This document shows positions 53,201-62,857 of a DNA stretch of 64,000 nt, in pieces. The DNA lies in NCBI RefSeq assembly GCF_003226345.1, contig NZ_PDOF01000004.1:173376-237375 (forward strand), in the 5' to 3' direction. Under the pieces are notes generated by a model. The model made no database searches, was not told the DNA's origin, and worked only from the letters and a program-made list of their open reading frames with translations. Position 1 is the first letter of the stretch. Each line of letters opens with the position of its first letter. The position numbers and the translations under genes were made by a program. The DNA is from Alteribacter lacisalsi. Lineage in GTDB: Bacteria > Bacillota > Bacilli > Bacillales > Salisediminibacteriaceae.

Positions 53201-54587
53201 CTGACGACGCACCTCCTAAACATTCCTCTAATGCTTCATTGACAGTGTTCACACCGATAATTTCGATGCCATCGGGGACTGTCCACCCGCCGATATTTTT
53301 CTTTGGAATAATTGCCCGCTTAAATCCGAGCTTCGCGGCTTCCATGACCCGCTGTTCAAGCCGGGCGACACGCCGGACTTCTCCGGTGAGACCGACCTCC
53401 CCGATCACAACGTCCCCGGCTTTTGTCGGAACGTCCCTGAAGCTTGACGCGATCGCAACTGTGACTGCCAGGTCGATCGCAGGTTCATCAAGCCGGACGC
53501 CGCCGGCAACTTTTACATAGGCATCGTGATTCTGGAGCAGCATGCCGACACGCTTTTCGAGTACAGCCATCAGCAGGGAGATCCGGTTGTGATCCAGCCC
53601 GGTTGCCATTCGTCTCGGGTTTCCGAAGCTGGTCGGCGAGATCAGGGACTGAATTTCCACCAGGACCGTCCTTGTCCCTTCCATGGATGGAACAACGGTG
53701 GAACCTGCCGAGCCGGCTGTCCGCTCCTGAAGAAAAATCTCCGATGGATTAAGTACTTCTGTGAGCCCCTCTTCCTTCATCTCGAATATGCCCATTTCAT
53801 TTGTAGAACCGAAACGGTTTTTAACGGCTCTGAGAATCCGGAAAGTATGATGCCGCTCCCCCTCAAAATATAGTACCGAGTCGACCATATGTTCCAGAAG
53901 GCGGGGGCCTGCAATGGCCCCCTGCTTCGTTACGTGGCCGACGAGGAAGATGGCAATCCCTTTTGTTTTAGCAAGGCGCATAAAAGCAGCCGTACATTCT
54001 CTTACCTGCGAGACACTTCCCGGTGCGGACGTGACCGCATCCAGATATACGGTCTGAATGGAGTCGATAATCACAAGTGTCGGGTTCATTTCCTCTATAA
54101 CTTTCTCGATATACTCCACATCCGTCTCCGCCAGGACAAACAGGTTGTCATCGGCTACATCAAGCCGGTCAGCCCGCAGTTTCGTCTGCTTGACGCTTTC
54201 TTCACCGGATATGTAAAGGACCCGGTGCTCCTGGCGGGCCATCTGCGATGACACCTGGAGCAGCAGTGTTGATTTTCCGATCCCCGGATCCCCGCCTACA
54301 AGGACGAGAGAACCCGGTACAACCCCGCCTCCGAGTACCCGGTTTAATTCTTTCATATTTGTGCTGAGCCGCTGCTCATTTTTCCTTTCAATTTTCGTGA
54401 TCGGCTGAGGCTTCGTGACACCGCCTCTGGCACTGGTCACAAAGCTTCTGGAAGAGGAGGCTGTCGTTTTTTCTTCAAACTCCTCCGTCATCGTGTTCCA
54501 GTTCTGACAGCCGGGACACTTCCCCATCCACCTGGTGGACTCGTATCCGCAATCCTGACAAATAAATTTTGTTTTCCTTTTCGCCAT
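53178..54587 (-). CDS. radA: DNA repair protein RadA
   Basis: 469 aa. N-terminal zinc finger [20 protein letters not shown]; RecA-like core with Walker [11 protein letters not shown] and the [15 protein letters not shown] (RadA motif); C-terminal Lon-like domain. It helps branch migration in recombination; in Bacillus it also limits DisA. Located between clpC and disA. Confidence 0.98.
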   Translation of the reverse strand: MAKRKTKFICQDCGYESTRWMGKCPGCQNWNTMTEEFEEKTTASSSRSFVTSARGGVTKPQPITKIERKNEQRLSTNMKELNRVLGGGVVPGSLVLVGGDPGIGKSTLLLQVSSQMARQEHRVLYISGEESVKQTKLRADRLDVADDNLFVLAETDVEYIEKVIEEMNPTLVIIDSIQTVYLDAVTSAPGSVSQVRECTAAFMRLAKTKGIAIFLVGHVTKQGAIAGPRLLEHMVDSVLYFEGERHHTFRILRAVKNRFGSTNEMGIFEMKEEGLTEVLNPSEIFLQERTAGSAGSTVVPSMEGTRTVLVEIQSLISPTSFGNPRRMATGLDHNRISLLMAVLEKRVGMLLQNHDAYVKVAGGVRLDEPAIDLAVTVAIASSFRDVPTKAGDVVIGEVGLTGEVRRVARLEQRVMEAAKLGFKRAIIPKKNIGGWTVPDGIEIIGVNTVNEALEECLGGASSGGSAFEL

Positions 54588-54737
54588 ATCCGTCCCCGTC
54601 CTATCTGTAAAAGCTTAATCTGTCTATAGTTTATCATGTTTTTTAAAAAATCAGGTATGGCAAAGCCTTATAAACAGGCAGATGGGGAAAAGGTGACCCA
54701 CATCATTTTTCCCGGTACGGAAAAATGGATAGAAAGG

Positions 54738-54770
54738 AGGCCGGGAAAGTGACAGTCACTCTCCCGGCCT
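54738..54770 (-). terminator. Hairpin after clpC
   Basis: Minus strand: AGGCCGGGAGAGTGAC pairs with TCACTTTCCCGGCCT. The U-run is broken (CCTTTCTATCC), so termination may be partial, leaving read-through into radA. Confidence 0.65.
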
Positions 54771-54787
54771 GTTTAAGCATCAGGTAC

Positions 54788-57244
54788 TTATTTCTTGTTT
54801 CCGGCACCTGTTGCTGTACCTGTTTCAACGAAGTAGTCTCCGTCTTTCACGGCCAGTTTAACACGCTGGCCTTTGTGAATGTTACCGCGGAGAAGTTCTT
54901 CAGACAGTCGGTCTTCCACCTGTTTCTGAAGAGCCCGGCGGAGCGGGCGTGCCCCGTAGTCCGGATCGTAGCCTTCGTCGGCTATCTTCGCTTTTGCCTC
55001 ATCGGAAATCTCAAATTCGATATCCTGTTCGGCAAGACGCTTAGTTAGCTGGTCCGACATGAGCGTTACGATCTCTTTGATGTGTTCTCTATTAAGAGAA
55101 TGGAACACAATCGTCTCATCGATCCGGTTCAGGAATTCCGGACGGAAGGCTTTCTTCAGTTCGGTCATCACTTTGCCTTTCATATCCTTGTAGTCCTGGC
55201 CGTCACGTTCTGCTGTAAAGCCTAGGCTCTTACTCTGGCGCAGCGTGCTGGCACCTACGTTGGATGTCATGATGATCGCCGTGTTTCTGAAGTCGACCCG
55301 GCGCCCTTTGGAGTCTGTAAGGAAACCGTCCTCAAGTACCTGAAGAAGAATATTGAACACTTCAGGGTGGGCTTTTTCAATCTCATCAAGGAGGACGACT
55401 GAATACGGCTTACGGCGGACCTTCTCAGTCAGCTGGCCGCCTTCCTCGTGCCCCACGTATCCCGGAGGTGACCCGACGAGACGGGACGTGGTGTGCTTCT
55501 CCATGAACTCGGACATGTCGATCCGGATGATCGAATCTTCATCCCCGAAGAGAGATTCAGCAACGGCACGTGCAAGCTCTGTTTTACCGACCCCTGTGGG
55601 GCCAAGGAAGATGAACGAGCCTATTGGACGCTTCGGATCCTTCAGGCCGGCACGGGCACGGCGAATGGCTTTCGATACCGCTTTTACGGCTTCATCCTGG
55701 CCGATAACCCGGTCGTGAAGAATCTCTTCCATCTTCAGGAGACGCTCGGTTTCTTCTTCAGCCAGTTTGCTGACAGGAATACCGGTCCAGCTGGCCACCA
55801 CGAGTGCAATATCCTCTGTGGTCACTTCGGAGTTTTCCTGTCCCTGCTTTTCCTTCCATTCCTTCTTCATCGTTTCAAGCTCTTCCCGGACACGCTGCTC
55901 GCTGTCCCGGAGAGAGGCTGCTTTTTCAAATTCCTGACTCTGCACTGCCGCATCTTTTTCCTTGCGGGTTTCGTCAAGCTTCTGTTCCAGTTCCTTCAGG
56001 TTAGGCGGAGCTGTGTAAGATCGAAGGCGCACTTTGGACGCCGCTTCGTCAATCAGGTCAATCGCTTTGTCGGGCAGAAAGCGGTCGGCAATGTAGCGGT
56101 CCGACAGCTTCACTGCCGCTTCGATCGCTTCATCTGTAATCGTCACACGATGGTGTGCTTCATAGCGGTCACGAAGGCCTTTCAGAATTTTAACGGACTC
56201 GTCATTTGTCGGTTCCTCAACCTTAATCGGCTGGAACCGGCGCTCAAGAGCCGCATCCTTCTCAATATATTTCCGGTATTCATCGAGGGTTGTCGCTCCG
56301 ATACACTGGAGCTCCCCCCGTGCCAGTGACGGTTTGAGAATGTTGGAGGCATCGATAGCGCCTTCTGCGCCGCCTGCCCCGATAAGCGTATGAAGCTCAT
56401 CAATAAAGAGAATGACGTTTGCTGCCTGGCGGATTTCCTCCATCACTTTTTTCAGACGGTCCTCAAATTCCCCGCGGTACTTGGTTCCCGCAACGACTGT
56501 ACCCATATCCAGAGTCATAACCCGCTTGCCGCGAAGCGTTTCAGGAACTTCGTTGTTTACGATCTGCTGGGCAAGCCCTTCGGCAATAGCGGTTTTACCG
56601 ACGCCAGGCTCACCGATCAGAACCGGGTTGTTTTTCGTACGGCGGCTGAGAACCTGGATCACGCGCTCAATTTCCTTGGAGCGGCCGATGACCGGGTCAA
56701 TCTGCTCTTCTTTTGCGATTGCCGTGAGGTCACGTGCAAGACTGTCGAGTGTCGGTGTATTTACGTTGGCACCTGATCCCGCGCTCTGCTGCTGGCTGTT
56801 GGAAGATTCACTGCTTCCGAGAAGCTGCAGCACCTGCTGGCGCGCTTTGTTCAGGCTGACACCAAGGTTGTTCAGGACACGGGCCGCCACACCTTCGCCT
56901 TCACGGATGAGGCCGAGCAGAATGTGTTCGGTGCCCACATAGGAGTGGCCAAGCTTACGTGCTTCGTCCATGGAAAGCTCAATGACTTTCTTTGCCCGCG
57001 GCGTATAATGGATCGTTTTTGACCCTTCTTCCCCTCTGCCGATCAGCTGCTCCACTTCAGTCTGAATTTTATCAGGGCTGAGTCCTAGTGCAGACAGGGC
57101 CTTGGCTGCAATGCCCTCTCCTTCTCTCACAAGACCGAGCAGAATGTGTTCTGTTCCGATATTACTGTGCCCCAGACGGGTTGCTTCTTCCTGTGCAAGT
57201 GCAAGTACTTTTTGTGCTCTCTCTGTAAAACGTCCAAACATCAT
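54788..57244 (-). CDS. clpC: ATP-dependent Clp protease ATP-binding subunit ClpC
   Basis: 818 aa. Clp-N double repeat (residues about 1-145: [20 protein letters not shown] twice-like), AAA1 with GEPGVGKT, a coiled middle domain with a UVR-like segment [23 protein letters not shown]2 with GPTGVGKTE and a ClpP loop (LGFTAERDG). It unfolds proteins, including McsB-marked ones, for ClpP. Last gene of the CtsR operon. Confidence 0.98.
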   Translation of the reverse strand: MMFGRFTERAQKVLALAQEEATRLGHSNIGTEHILLGLVREGEGIAAKALSALGLSPDKIQTEVEQLIGRGEEGSKTIHYTPRAKKVIELSMDEARKLGHSYVGTEHILLGLIREGEGVAARVLNNLGVSLNKARQQVLQLLGSSESSNSQQQSAGSGANVNTPTLDSLARDLTAIAKEEQIDPVIGRSKEIERVIQVLSRRTKNNPVLIGEPGVGKTAIAEGLAQQIVNNEVPETLRGKRVMTLDMGTVVAGTKYRGEFEDRLKKVMEEIRQAANVILFIDELHTLIGAGGAEGAIDASNILKPSLARGELQCIGATTLDEYRKYIEKDAALERRFQPIKVEEPTNDESVKILKGLRDRYEAHHRVTITDEAIEAAVKLSDRYIADRFLPDKAIDLIDEAASKVRLRSYTAPPNLKELEQKLDETRKEKDAAVQSQEFEKAASLRDSEQRVREELETMKKEWKEKQGQENSEVTTEDIALVVASWTGIPVSKLAEEETERLLKMEEILHDRVIGQDEAVKAVSKAIRRARAGLKDPKRPIGSFIFLGPTGVGKTELARAVAESLFGDEDSIIRIDMSEFMEKHTTSRLVGSPPGYVGHEEGGQLTEKVRRKPYSVVLLDEIEKAHPEVFNILLQVLEDGFLTDSKGRRVDFRNTAIIMTSNVGASTLRQSKSLGFTAERDGQDYKDMKGKVMTELKKAFRPEFLNRIDETIVFHSLNREHIKEIVTLMSDQLTKRLAEQDIEFEISDEAKAKIADEGYDPDYGARPLRRALQKQVEDRLSEELLRGNIHKGQRVKLAVKDGDYFVETGTATGAGNKK

Positions 57245-57260
57245 ATTCCTCCACCTCCGT

Positions 57261-58340
57261 TTAATGGTCGATCTGTTCGTTTTCCATCTTCAGCCGGTCC
57301 CTGATCAGCCTTGCCCTGCGCTGGTCACGCTGTTCGGGCGAGAGAATTTCACCTGCATACTGCTGCAGGAATCCCGGCTGTGTAAGAATCATAAGTTCAT
57401 TGAGAATATTGCCTTCTACATCTTTGATCAGTCCCATATCAATGCCCAGCCTGAGATCCGACAGCCGTTTCGTTGCTTCTTTTGATTCTATGATCCGGCT
57501 GTTGGCCAGGATGCCGTAGGATCTGAACACTCTGTCCTCCATTTGAAGCTTTGATTGCTCCATAAGAGTTTTCCGCGCTGCCCTCTCCTGCTGGATCAGC
57601 TGCAGAACAACACTCTGCAAGTCCTGAACAATATCTTCTTCAGACTTTCCGAGTGTAATCTGGTTGGAAATCTGAAAAAGGTTCCCCTGCGCTTCACTGC
57701 CTTCGCCGTAGATTCCCCGGACGACAAGGCCGAGCTGGTTAATCGCCGGCAGGATCCGGTTCATCTGACGTGTAATCACCAGAGCCGGAAGGTGCATCAT
57801 AACCGAGGCCCTGAGTCCCGTACCGACATTTGTCGGGCAGCTCGTTAAGTACCCGCGCTTTTCATCAAAGGCAAAATCGAGTTTATCCTCCATCCAGTCA
57901 TCGACTTCGTTCGCCAGCCTGAGTGCTTCAGTGAGCTGAAAGCCGGCTAATAAACATTGTATTCGGATGTGGTCCTCTTCATTGACCATAATACTGAGGG
58001 ATTCATCTTCACTCAGCAGGACAGCTCCTGCTTTTGATTCATCGGACAGGGCTGGGCTGATCAGATGCTTCTCGACCAGCACTCTTTTTTCGTTCTGTTT
58101 CATCCCGCTCATCTTCAGAAATTCAATCGTGCCGTAGCGGGAATGACCGGCCCCGCCGTACTCAGAACCGATTTGTTCTGTCAGGGCAGCAAGATCCTCT
58201 GCTGATGCGAGAATCGGGAAAGGGACATGCTTGATATTTCTTGCGAGCCGCACCCTGCTGCTGAGAACAATATCGGCGTTCGGACCGTCCTTTTTCATCC
58301 ACGGGCTAATTGCCTGGCTGATAAACTGCTGCAGTGACAC
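57261..58340 (-). CDS. mcsB: Protein-arginine kinase McsB
   Basis: 359 aa of the phosphagen-kinase fold: [19 protein letters not shown] and [20 protein letters not shown] with the conserved cysteine. It phosphorylates arginines on proteins, including CtsR, marking them for ClpCP. It starts 3 bp after mcsA. Confidence 0.96.
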   Translation of the reverse strand: MSLQQFISQAISPWMKKDGPNADIVLSSRVRLARNIKHVPFPILASAEDLAALTEQIGSEYGGAGHSRYGTIEFLKMSGMKQNEKRVLVEKHLISPALSDESKAGAVLLSEDESLSIMVNEEDHIRIQCLLAGFQLTEALRLANEVDDWMEDKLDFAFDEKRGYLTSCPTNVGTGLRASVMMHLPALVITRQMNRILPAINQLGLVVRGIYGEGSEAQGNLFQISNQITLGKSEEDIVQDLQSVVLQLIQQERAARKTLMEQSKLQMEDRVFRSYGILANSRIIESKEATKRLSDLRLGIDMGLIKDVEGNILNELMILTQPGFLQQYAGEILSPEQRDQRRARLIRDRLKMENEQIDH

Positions 58341-58343
58341 GTG

Positions 58344-58889
58344 CTATCCCTCCCTTTTCTCTTTCAGTTTTTTCTCAAGAGACCGGATCCGGTCACGAAG
58401 CTCTGCTGCCTGTTCAAACTCTTCTTTCGCAATGAGTGCCTGCAGTTCCTGCTTCATTTTTTCAATTTCTTTATGCAAATGCAGATGCTGTCCGACCCTT
58501 TTCGGCACCTTCCCGCCGTGAACGACATTTCCGCTGTGAATCCGCTTGAAAATCGGATCGAGTTTTGACTGGAATGCCTTATAGCATTCGGAACAGCCGA
58601 ATCTTCCGATCTTGGCAAACTGTTCGTAGGTCATCTTGCATTCCGGACAGGTCAGACCTTCTCTCGTCTTCCTGATCCCGCCTTTATGTGCGGACGGCAT
58701 CTGCTGTTCGAAATCCAGAAGGCCCGACAGGAGCTGGTGCATGGAGAATGTCTTTGCCCCCGGCATGTGACCGTCCTGTTCGTTTGCGCATACATCACAA
58801 AAATGAAACTCTGTTTTCTCACCATTGATGATTTTTGTAAAATGCAGTGTTGCCTGACGCTCCTTACATTCCTGACAGAGCATTCCCAC
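58344..58889 (-). CDS. mcsA: McsB activator McsA
   Basis: 181 aa. Two zinc modules (LCQECKERQ...HFCDVCANEQ and TCPECKMTYEQ...GCSECYKAF), each with paired CxxC, then a C-terminal UVR helix pair (MKQELQALIAKEEFEQAAEL). It stimulates McsB and stabilises CtsR control. Confidence 0.95.
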   Translation of the reverse strand: MGMLCQECKERQATLHFTKIINGEKTEFHFCDVCANEQDGHMPGAKTFSMHQLLSGLLDFEQQMPSAHKGGIRKTREGLTCPECKMTYEQFAKIGRFGCSECYKAFQSKLDPIFKRIHSGNVVHGGKVPKRVGQHLHLHKEIEKMKQELQALIAKEEFEQAAELRDRIRSLEKKLKEKREG

Positions 58890-59014
58890 CCCTCCTGATT
58901 CTTTTTATATTTCCTTACTAAAGAAGCCTGTTAATTTGCGATCAATGTGCGCTGCTTAACTATTGCCCAAAACCGCGATCCGCCTCAGCCGCAGTTTTTG
59001 CAGCCCGCCAATTG

Positions 59015-59476
59015 TCAGCGGTATTTGAGCGACTCTATCATCGCTTTTAAAATAGCTGCTCTGATTTCATCTCTTGCCGGGAGTGGCAGGGTGATTACAT
59101 GGCGGTCAGTTGCACGGAGCATAAGATCTGCCTCCCGCTTTGATACTGCTTCTTCCTCCAGAAGTCTCTCGATAATGTTCTCTGCAGGATGCTGGGCAAT
59201 ACGGGTGCCGATCACCGCCGTCACCTGATCAAACAGTTCTCCCTGATCATCTGTCACGGCTTTTGTAATCCGGATATACCCGCCTCCGCCCCGCTTGCTT
59301 TCAACGATGTACCCTTTTTCCAGTGTGAAGCGAGTACTGATGACGTAGTTAATCTGTGACGGGACGCACTGAAACTGCTCAGCCAGCTCACTTCGTTTAA
59401 TCTCCACCGCTTCTTCCTTACTCTGATCAATGATCTGCTTTAAATAATGTTCAATCACATCCGATATATTGCGCAT
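59015..59476 (-). CDS. ctsR: Transcriptional repressor CtsR
   Basis: 153 aa from the ATG at 59476 (GGGGAGG 8 nt upstream). The winged HTH is at about residues 5-70: ELAEQFQCVPSQINYVISTR, with the tetraglycine loop SKRGGGGYIRI that senses heat. It represses class III heat-shock genes, including this operon. Confidence 0.97.
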   Translation of the reverse strand: MRNISDVIEHYLKQIIDQSKEEAVEIKRSELAEQFQCVPSQINYVISTRFTLEKGYIVESKRGGGGYIRITKAVTDDQGELFDQVTAVIGTRIAQHPAENIIERLLEEEAVSKREADLMLRATDRHVITLPLPARDEIRAAILKAMIESLKYR

Positions 59477-59548
59477 CGCATCAGCCTCCCCGGGCCTCAG
59501 AAAAGATGGGCAGTCACAGTCATTACACTGCCGGTATATGCCGGCTTG

Positions 59549-59571
59549 TTTGACTTTGACTATCTTTGACT
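59549..59571 (-). promoter_or_regulatory. CtsR operator
   Basis: Minus strand: AGTCAAA-GAT-AGTCAAA (59555-59571), matching the family pattern RGTCAAA-NAN-RGTCAAA, with a third GTCAAA half-site at 59549-59554. It overlaps the predicted transcription start. Confidence 0.93.
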
Positions 59572-59579
59572 TTAATTTT

Positions 59580-59607
59580 ATTATACCCAATTCTCCTCTG
59601 TTTGCAA
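59580..59607 (-). promoter_or_regulatory. Sigma-A promoter of the ctsR operon
   Basis: Minus strand: -35 TTGCAA at 59602-59607, 16-bp spacer, -10 TATAAT at 59580-59585. The CtsR operator follows immediately. Confidence 0.75.
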
Positions 59608-59800
59608 TCATCACGCTCGCACTTTTTTTGTAATTATATTAACGCTCATTATTCTTCACTGTGTGTTTTCTTTTGCACCGGCGCAGTCAAACCATACTAC
59701 TGCTTATGAATATCCACCAACCATTATTGCCCCCAAAGGAAGCATTCATTCTTTTTGCCGGGTAAGACCATTAACCCTGCTCTGTTCTATTCCACACAAA

Positions 59801-59837
59801 AGCGATATTCAATCATCTGTCAGATGTGAATATCGCT
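59801..59837. terminator. Terminator after the MgtC-like gene, possibly bidirectional
   Basis: GCGATATTCA pairs with TGAATATCGC, with CATCTG/CAGATG near the tip. TTTT lies on both sides, but the only gene ending here is on the minus strand. Confidence 0.85.
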
Positions 59838-59853
59838 TTTCTCTTTCGTATGG

Positions 59854-60555
59854 CTACGTGATGTTTTCCACTTCCACCTGCCGGACATCCTCAAGGGACT
59901 TCAGTGTATAGAAAATATCCGTTGTATAGGTGCTCTTATCGGTAACGATAATACACGTCAGGACAATACAGTCCCCTTCTTCCTTCACTTTGACCCTGCG
60001 AAGGCCGAATTCTTTCTTCTTTACTTGTTTAAGCAGTGTTGTCAGTTCCGTACCTTTATTAAGATACAGCTTCGTTCTAACTTCGATTTCGTTGAGCTTT
60101 TTTAAACCCATCCACTCCATCATATCCGGGATGATCCGCACACCGAGAATGAGAAAGACAACACCGACTGCAGCTTCAAGATAAAAGCCCACACCGATAG
60201 TGATCCCGATTCCGGCAGAAGCAAGCACAAGTGCTGCGGTGGTCAGTCCGGAAATAACGTCGTTGTTTCTCCTCAGGATAACACCGGCTCCAAGAAATCC
60301 GATCCCACTGATAATATAAGATGGAATACGGCCCGGATCCATCGGTCTTGAATAGGCTTCAGAATAAAGCATCGCCGATTCATAGGACACGATCGTGAGC
60401 AGACATGCCGTAACGGACACAATCAGACAGGTTTTTAACCCGAGTGGTTTTCCTTTTAATTCACGTTCCAGGCCGATGATCAGACCTGCTGCTGCTGCGA
60501 ACGCCATTTTCAGAAGCGTTCCGCTCGTATAAAATTCACTTACTGTTTCAAACAT
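59854..60555 (-). CDS. MgtC/SapB-family membrane protein
   Basis: 233 aa. Five N-terminal membrane segments with the family motif FAAAAGLIIGLERELKGKPL and ISGIGFLGAGVILRR, then a C-terminal cytosolic domain of ACT-like composition. MgtC proteins affect growth at low Mg2+ in some bacteria; many homologues are simply uncharacterised. It is not in this place in B. subtilis, so the neighbourhood gives little help. Confidence 0.9.
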   Translation of the reverse strand: MFETVSEFYTSGTLLKMAFAAAAGLIIGLERELKGKPLGLKTCLIVSVTACLLTIVSYESAMLYSEAYSRPMDPGRIPSYIISGIGFLGAGVILRRNNDVISGLTTAALVLASAGIGITIGVGFYLEAAVGVVFLILGVRIIPDMMEWMGLKKLNEIEVRTKLYLNKGTELTTLLKQVKKKEFGLRRVKVKEEGDCIVLTCIIVTDKSTYTTDIFYTLKSLEDVRQVEVENIT

Positions 60556-60951
60556 CCCCTGATTCTCCCCTTTTGTTTAGTCTCTGGTCGCCTGCACCCC
60601 TTTACATTGCGTTAATGAGCATCTCTTTCTGTCAGAACAGCTGACGCCGGCAACGAAACTATTGCGGCACCACCGTGGAAATAAGGCGGATGACGTTCAG
60701 TTGAGCTTTACGAAATTGACGGACGGGCATACTCAAATTTGCATTTTAATGCCGGACGCTCCGTTTTTGCACGCGCAAAAAGGACTGTCGTCTGACTTCT
60801 TAACTGGTACTTTCGGGCAGTCCGGTCCCCTGATTACCGGCTGCCTTAAAGCCTGCACGTATTCTTTTGACGACCTGATTAAATTTCTATATCTCTTACA
60901 TATACGACAAAAGCTACTTAATATCCTGCCCGTGAGTTCTGCTTTTATTTG
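60556..60951. other. Gap between MgtC-like and YqcI-like genes
   Basis: About 395 bp. I see no gene and no convincing riboswitch; conserved M-box blocks were looked for and not found. TTTTTGCACGCGCAAAAA at 60764-60781 is a short palindrome that could serve as terminator for the YqcI-like gene. Confidence 0.5.
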
Positions 60952-61680
60952 TCAGTTTCTGATTTTCCGCTGCTGAAAAGGACATTCGCTAACGATGGGC
61001 TCACAGTCATCGCCGATAAAAAACTGCTTCCACTCGTGATGTGTTTCATCTCCATAGTGACTGATGTCAGGATGCTTGGGGAGCTGGTCCCACGCTTCCA
61101 CCCGCTTCCGGACTGCTTCTCTGGAATTAATCCCGTTCGGCTCTGTCCCTTCCAGACCTGTAAAGATCGTCCTCGGCTGAATCCCAATAACAAGTCCCTT
61201 TCCAAGATTTCTGGTGCGGCGCTGCTCGTATGCCGGGGCATTTCCAAAAACAAACATCGGCTCCTGATCAAAACAGAATGTCCATAAATGGTGATCCGGA
61301 TCCTTGGGAATGTCCTCCGGCCAGGGGGCATCGTCTTTATCATGCAGAAACTGAAGAACCTCCCAGAACTGATCCCGGAAGTCATCAATCGTTTTCAGGT
61401 GCTCCTCCGGCTCTACAAATAGAAACAGGCCGCGTCTGATCTTCGGATTTTCGTTTAATAGTTTTATAAAGGAACGAAGCGTTTCAGGGAAATGGCCCCA
61501 ATTATCTTTTTCGAGATAGCTGTATCGCAATTCATCCTTCAGCAGACCGGATCTCCCGAAATAACAGGGGAACGTGCGGTCTGTCACGATTTTTTCAAAA
61601 AAGGAAAATTCCCGCTTCAGCCATTCCGGTATGTTTGCTTCTTCGTGGATATCTGCTCTGGTTTTTAAATGTGATGTCAT
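60952..61680 (-). CDS. YqcI/YcgG-family protein (putative haem-dependent oxygenase)
   Basis: 242 aa, matching the YqcI/YcgG family: TFPCYFGRSGLLKDELRYSY, GLFLFVEPEEHLKTIDDFRD and MFVFGNAPAYEQRRTRNLGK. A family member, GntA, is a haem-dependent N-hydroxylase in guanitoxin synthesis; whether this protein shares that chemistry is open. No neighbouring gene suggests a biosynthetic pathway, though a LysE-type exporter is divergent to it. Confidence 0.85.
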   Translation of the reverse strand: MTSHLKTRADIHEEANIPEWLKREFSFFEKIVTDRTFPCYFGRSGLLKDELRYSYLEKDNWGHFPETLRSFIKLLNENPKIRRGLFLFVEPEEHLKTIDDFRDQFWEVLQFLHDKDDAPWPEDIPKDPDHHLWTFCFDQEPMFVFGNAPAYEQRRTRNLGKGLVIGIQPRTIFTGLEGTEPNGINSREAVRKRVEAWDQLPKHPDISHYGDETHHEWKQFFIGDDCEPIVSECPFQQRKIRN

Positions 61681-62170
61681 CTGGTCAGGCCTCCTCCCTT
61701 TGTATATACCCTATGTACACACAATGAACATTAGTATTAAAAGAAGAATGTTCATCTTCTCGCTTTTCTAAAAGGCTGTTTTCGGAAAGGATGTTGTTTA
61801 TAGCGATACAGGTCAACGCTTTCCGCGGGCAACGCCTCAGCCTCCTCGGGAACTTTCCTGCTTCTTCCTCTGCCAGCATTCCCTTCGAAGCGGTCTTCAT
61901 CGAAGCAACTCGCAGCTTATTTGTGAAGCAGACGCTCGTCGCTGGAGTCGCGACCTTTCGCTTGTTTTGTTGCGGTGAAGGCCGGCGCTTTCTGCAGATT
62001 CTCGCCCTGTTTATTCCTGCAGGAGAAGCCGTCTTACGCTTCAGAATTTCATTTATAAATAGCAGTATTCTAAATGAAAACAGCCTTTCCTTTGCAGAAA
62101 ACATGTCTAGATTTTAATTTTACGCATGTACTTGTACTGATAGACTGCACCAATCAGGGAGGAAGCGGAC
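61681..62170. other. Divergent gap between YqcI-like and LysE-like genes
   Basis: About 490 bp with no gene. It contains the interrupted type-1 repeat H (61811-61962) and, near 61975-62045, a degraded stretch resembling type 2. A promoter for the LysE-like gene is not obvious. Confidence 0.6.
61811..61962 (-). repeat. Interrupted type-1 dispersed repeat, copy H
   Basis: The left part AACGCTTTCCGCGGGCAACG, CTCAGCCTCCTCGGGAA and the right part GCTGGAGTCGCGACCTTTCG match type 1 in reverse. The middle is replaced by about 90 bp of unrelated sequence, and the whole is about 40 bp longer than other copies. Confidence 0.7.
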
Positions 62171-62800
62171 ATGACTCAAAGCTGGTTTTACTTTCTCTTT
62201 CTCGGTATTACACTTGCTGCCCCTGTAGGCCCGCTTAGCATGGAGATGGTCAGGCGGGGGCTGGTTCTCGGATTTTGGGGTGCTCTGTTAACAGGTCTTG
62301 GAGGGCTTTTCGCGGATCTATTGTTTATGGTGATGATTTACTCTGGCGCCGGTTTCCTCTTATCACCTGTTCCGGTTCAGGCCGTGTTATATGTGTGCGG
62401 ATCATTTTTTCTTTGCTTTCTAGGCTGGCAGTCTCTTTTCCTCACCGGGAACTTCTCCATTGAGCCCGTTCGTGAGATCGTCCTTCAGTACAGATCAGGG
62501 TTTTTTTCCGGAATTGGCATCGCCGGACTGAACCCTTTAAATATTTTGTTCTGGTTTGGGATATACGGCTCTGTTTTAGCCGGACTGAAACAAACGGAAA
62601 CGAGTGAAGTCGTGATTACTGCCAGCATCATGATCGTCGCAGGAATTCTTCTCTGGAACATTTTTGTCTCCGCTTTTATTCATTTTCTAAAGGACTACGT
62701 GCACGCCAGGATGGTTGTATTTATCAATCGTCTTGCCGGCGTGATGCTCATTCTGTTTGCAGGGACGTTTCTGTATAAAGGGTTTTATCTAATGTGCTAA
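62171..62800 (+). CDS. LysE-family amino-acid exporter
   Basis: 209 aa with six hydrophobic segments. The family start is AAPVGPLSMEMVRRGLVLGF, with GISGLNPLNILFW-type IGIAGLNPLNILFWFGIYGS. Such proteins export amino acids or related small molecules. GGGAGG lies 9 nt before the ATG. It is the only clear plus-strand gene here, divergent from the YqcI-like gene and convergent with the SDR gene. The substrate is unknown. Confidence 0.9.
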   Translation: MTQSWFYFLFLGITLAAPVGPLSMEMVRRGLVLGFWGALLTGLGGLFADLLFMVMIYSGAGFLLSPVPVQAVLYVCGSFFLCFLGWQSLFLTGNFSIEPVREIVLQYRSGFFSGIGIAGLNPLNILFWFGIYGSVLAGLKQTETSEVVITASIMIVAGILLWNIFVSAFIHFLKDYVHARMVVFINRLAGVMLILFAGTFLYKGFYLMC

Positions 62801-62819
62801 ATCTGATCTGCAGATTGAA

Positions 62820-62853
62820 AACAGGTACACCGGACTTCCCCTGTGCACCTGTT
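62820..62853 (-). terminator. Hairpin between converging LysE-like and SDR genes
   Basis: AACAGGT pairs with ACCTGTT, and an outer CTGATCTG/CAGATCAG encloses it. On the minus strand the inner hairpin is followed by TTTTC. It probably ends SDR transcripts. Confidence 0.6.
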
Positions 62854-62857
62854 CAGA

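Noticed and set aside
60556..60951. Possible magnesium (M-box) or manganese riboswitch before the MgtC-like gene
   Set aside because: The conserved blocks of these riboswitches could not be found on the minus strand.
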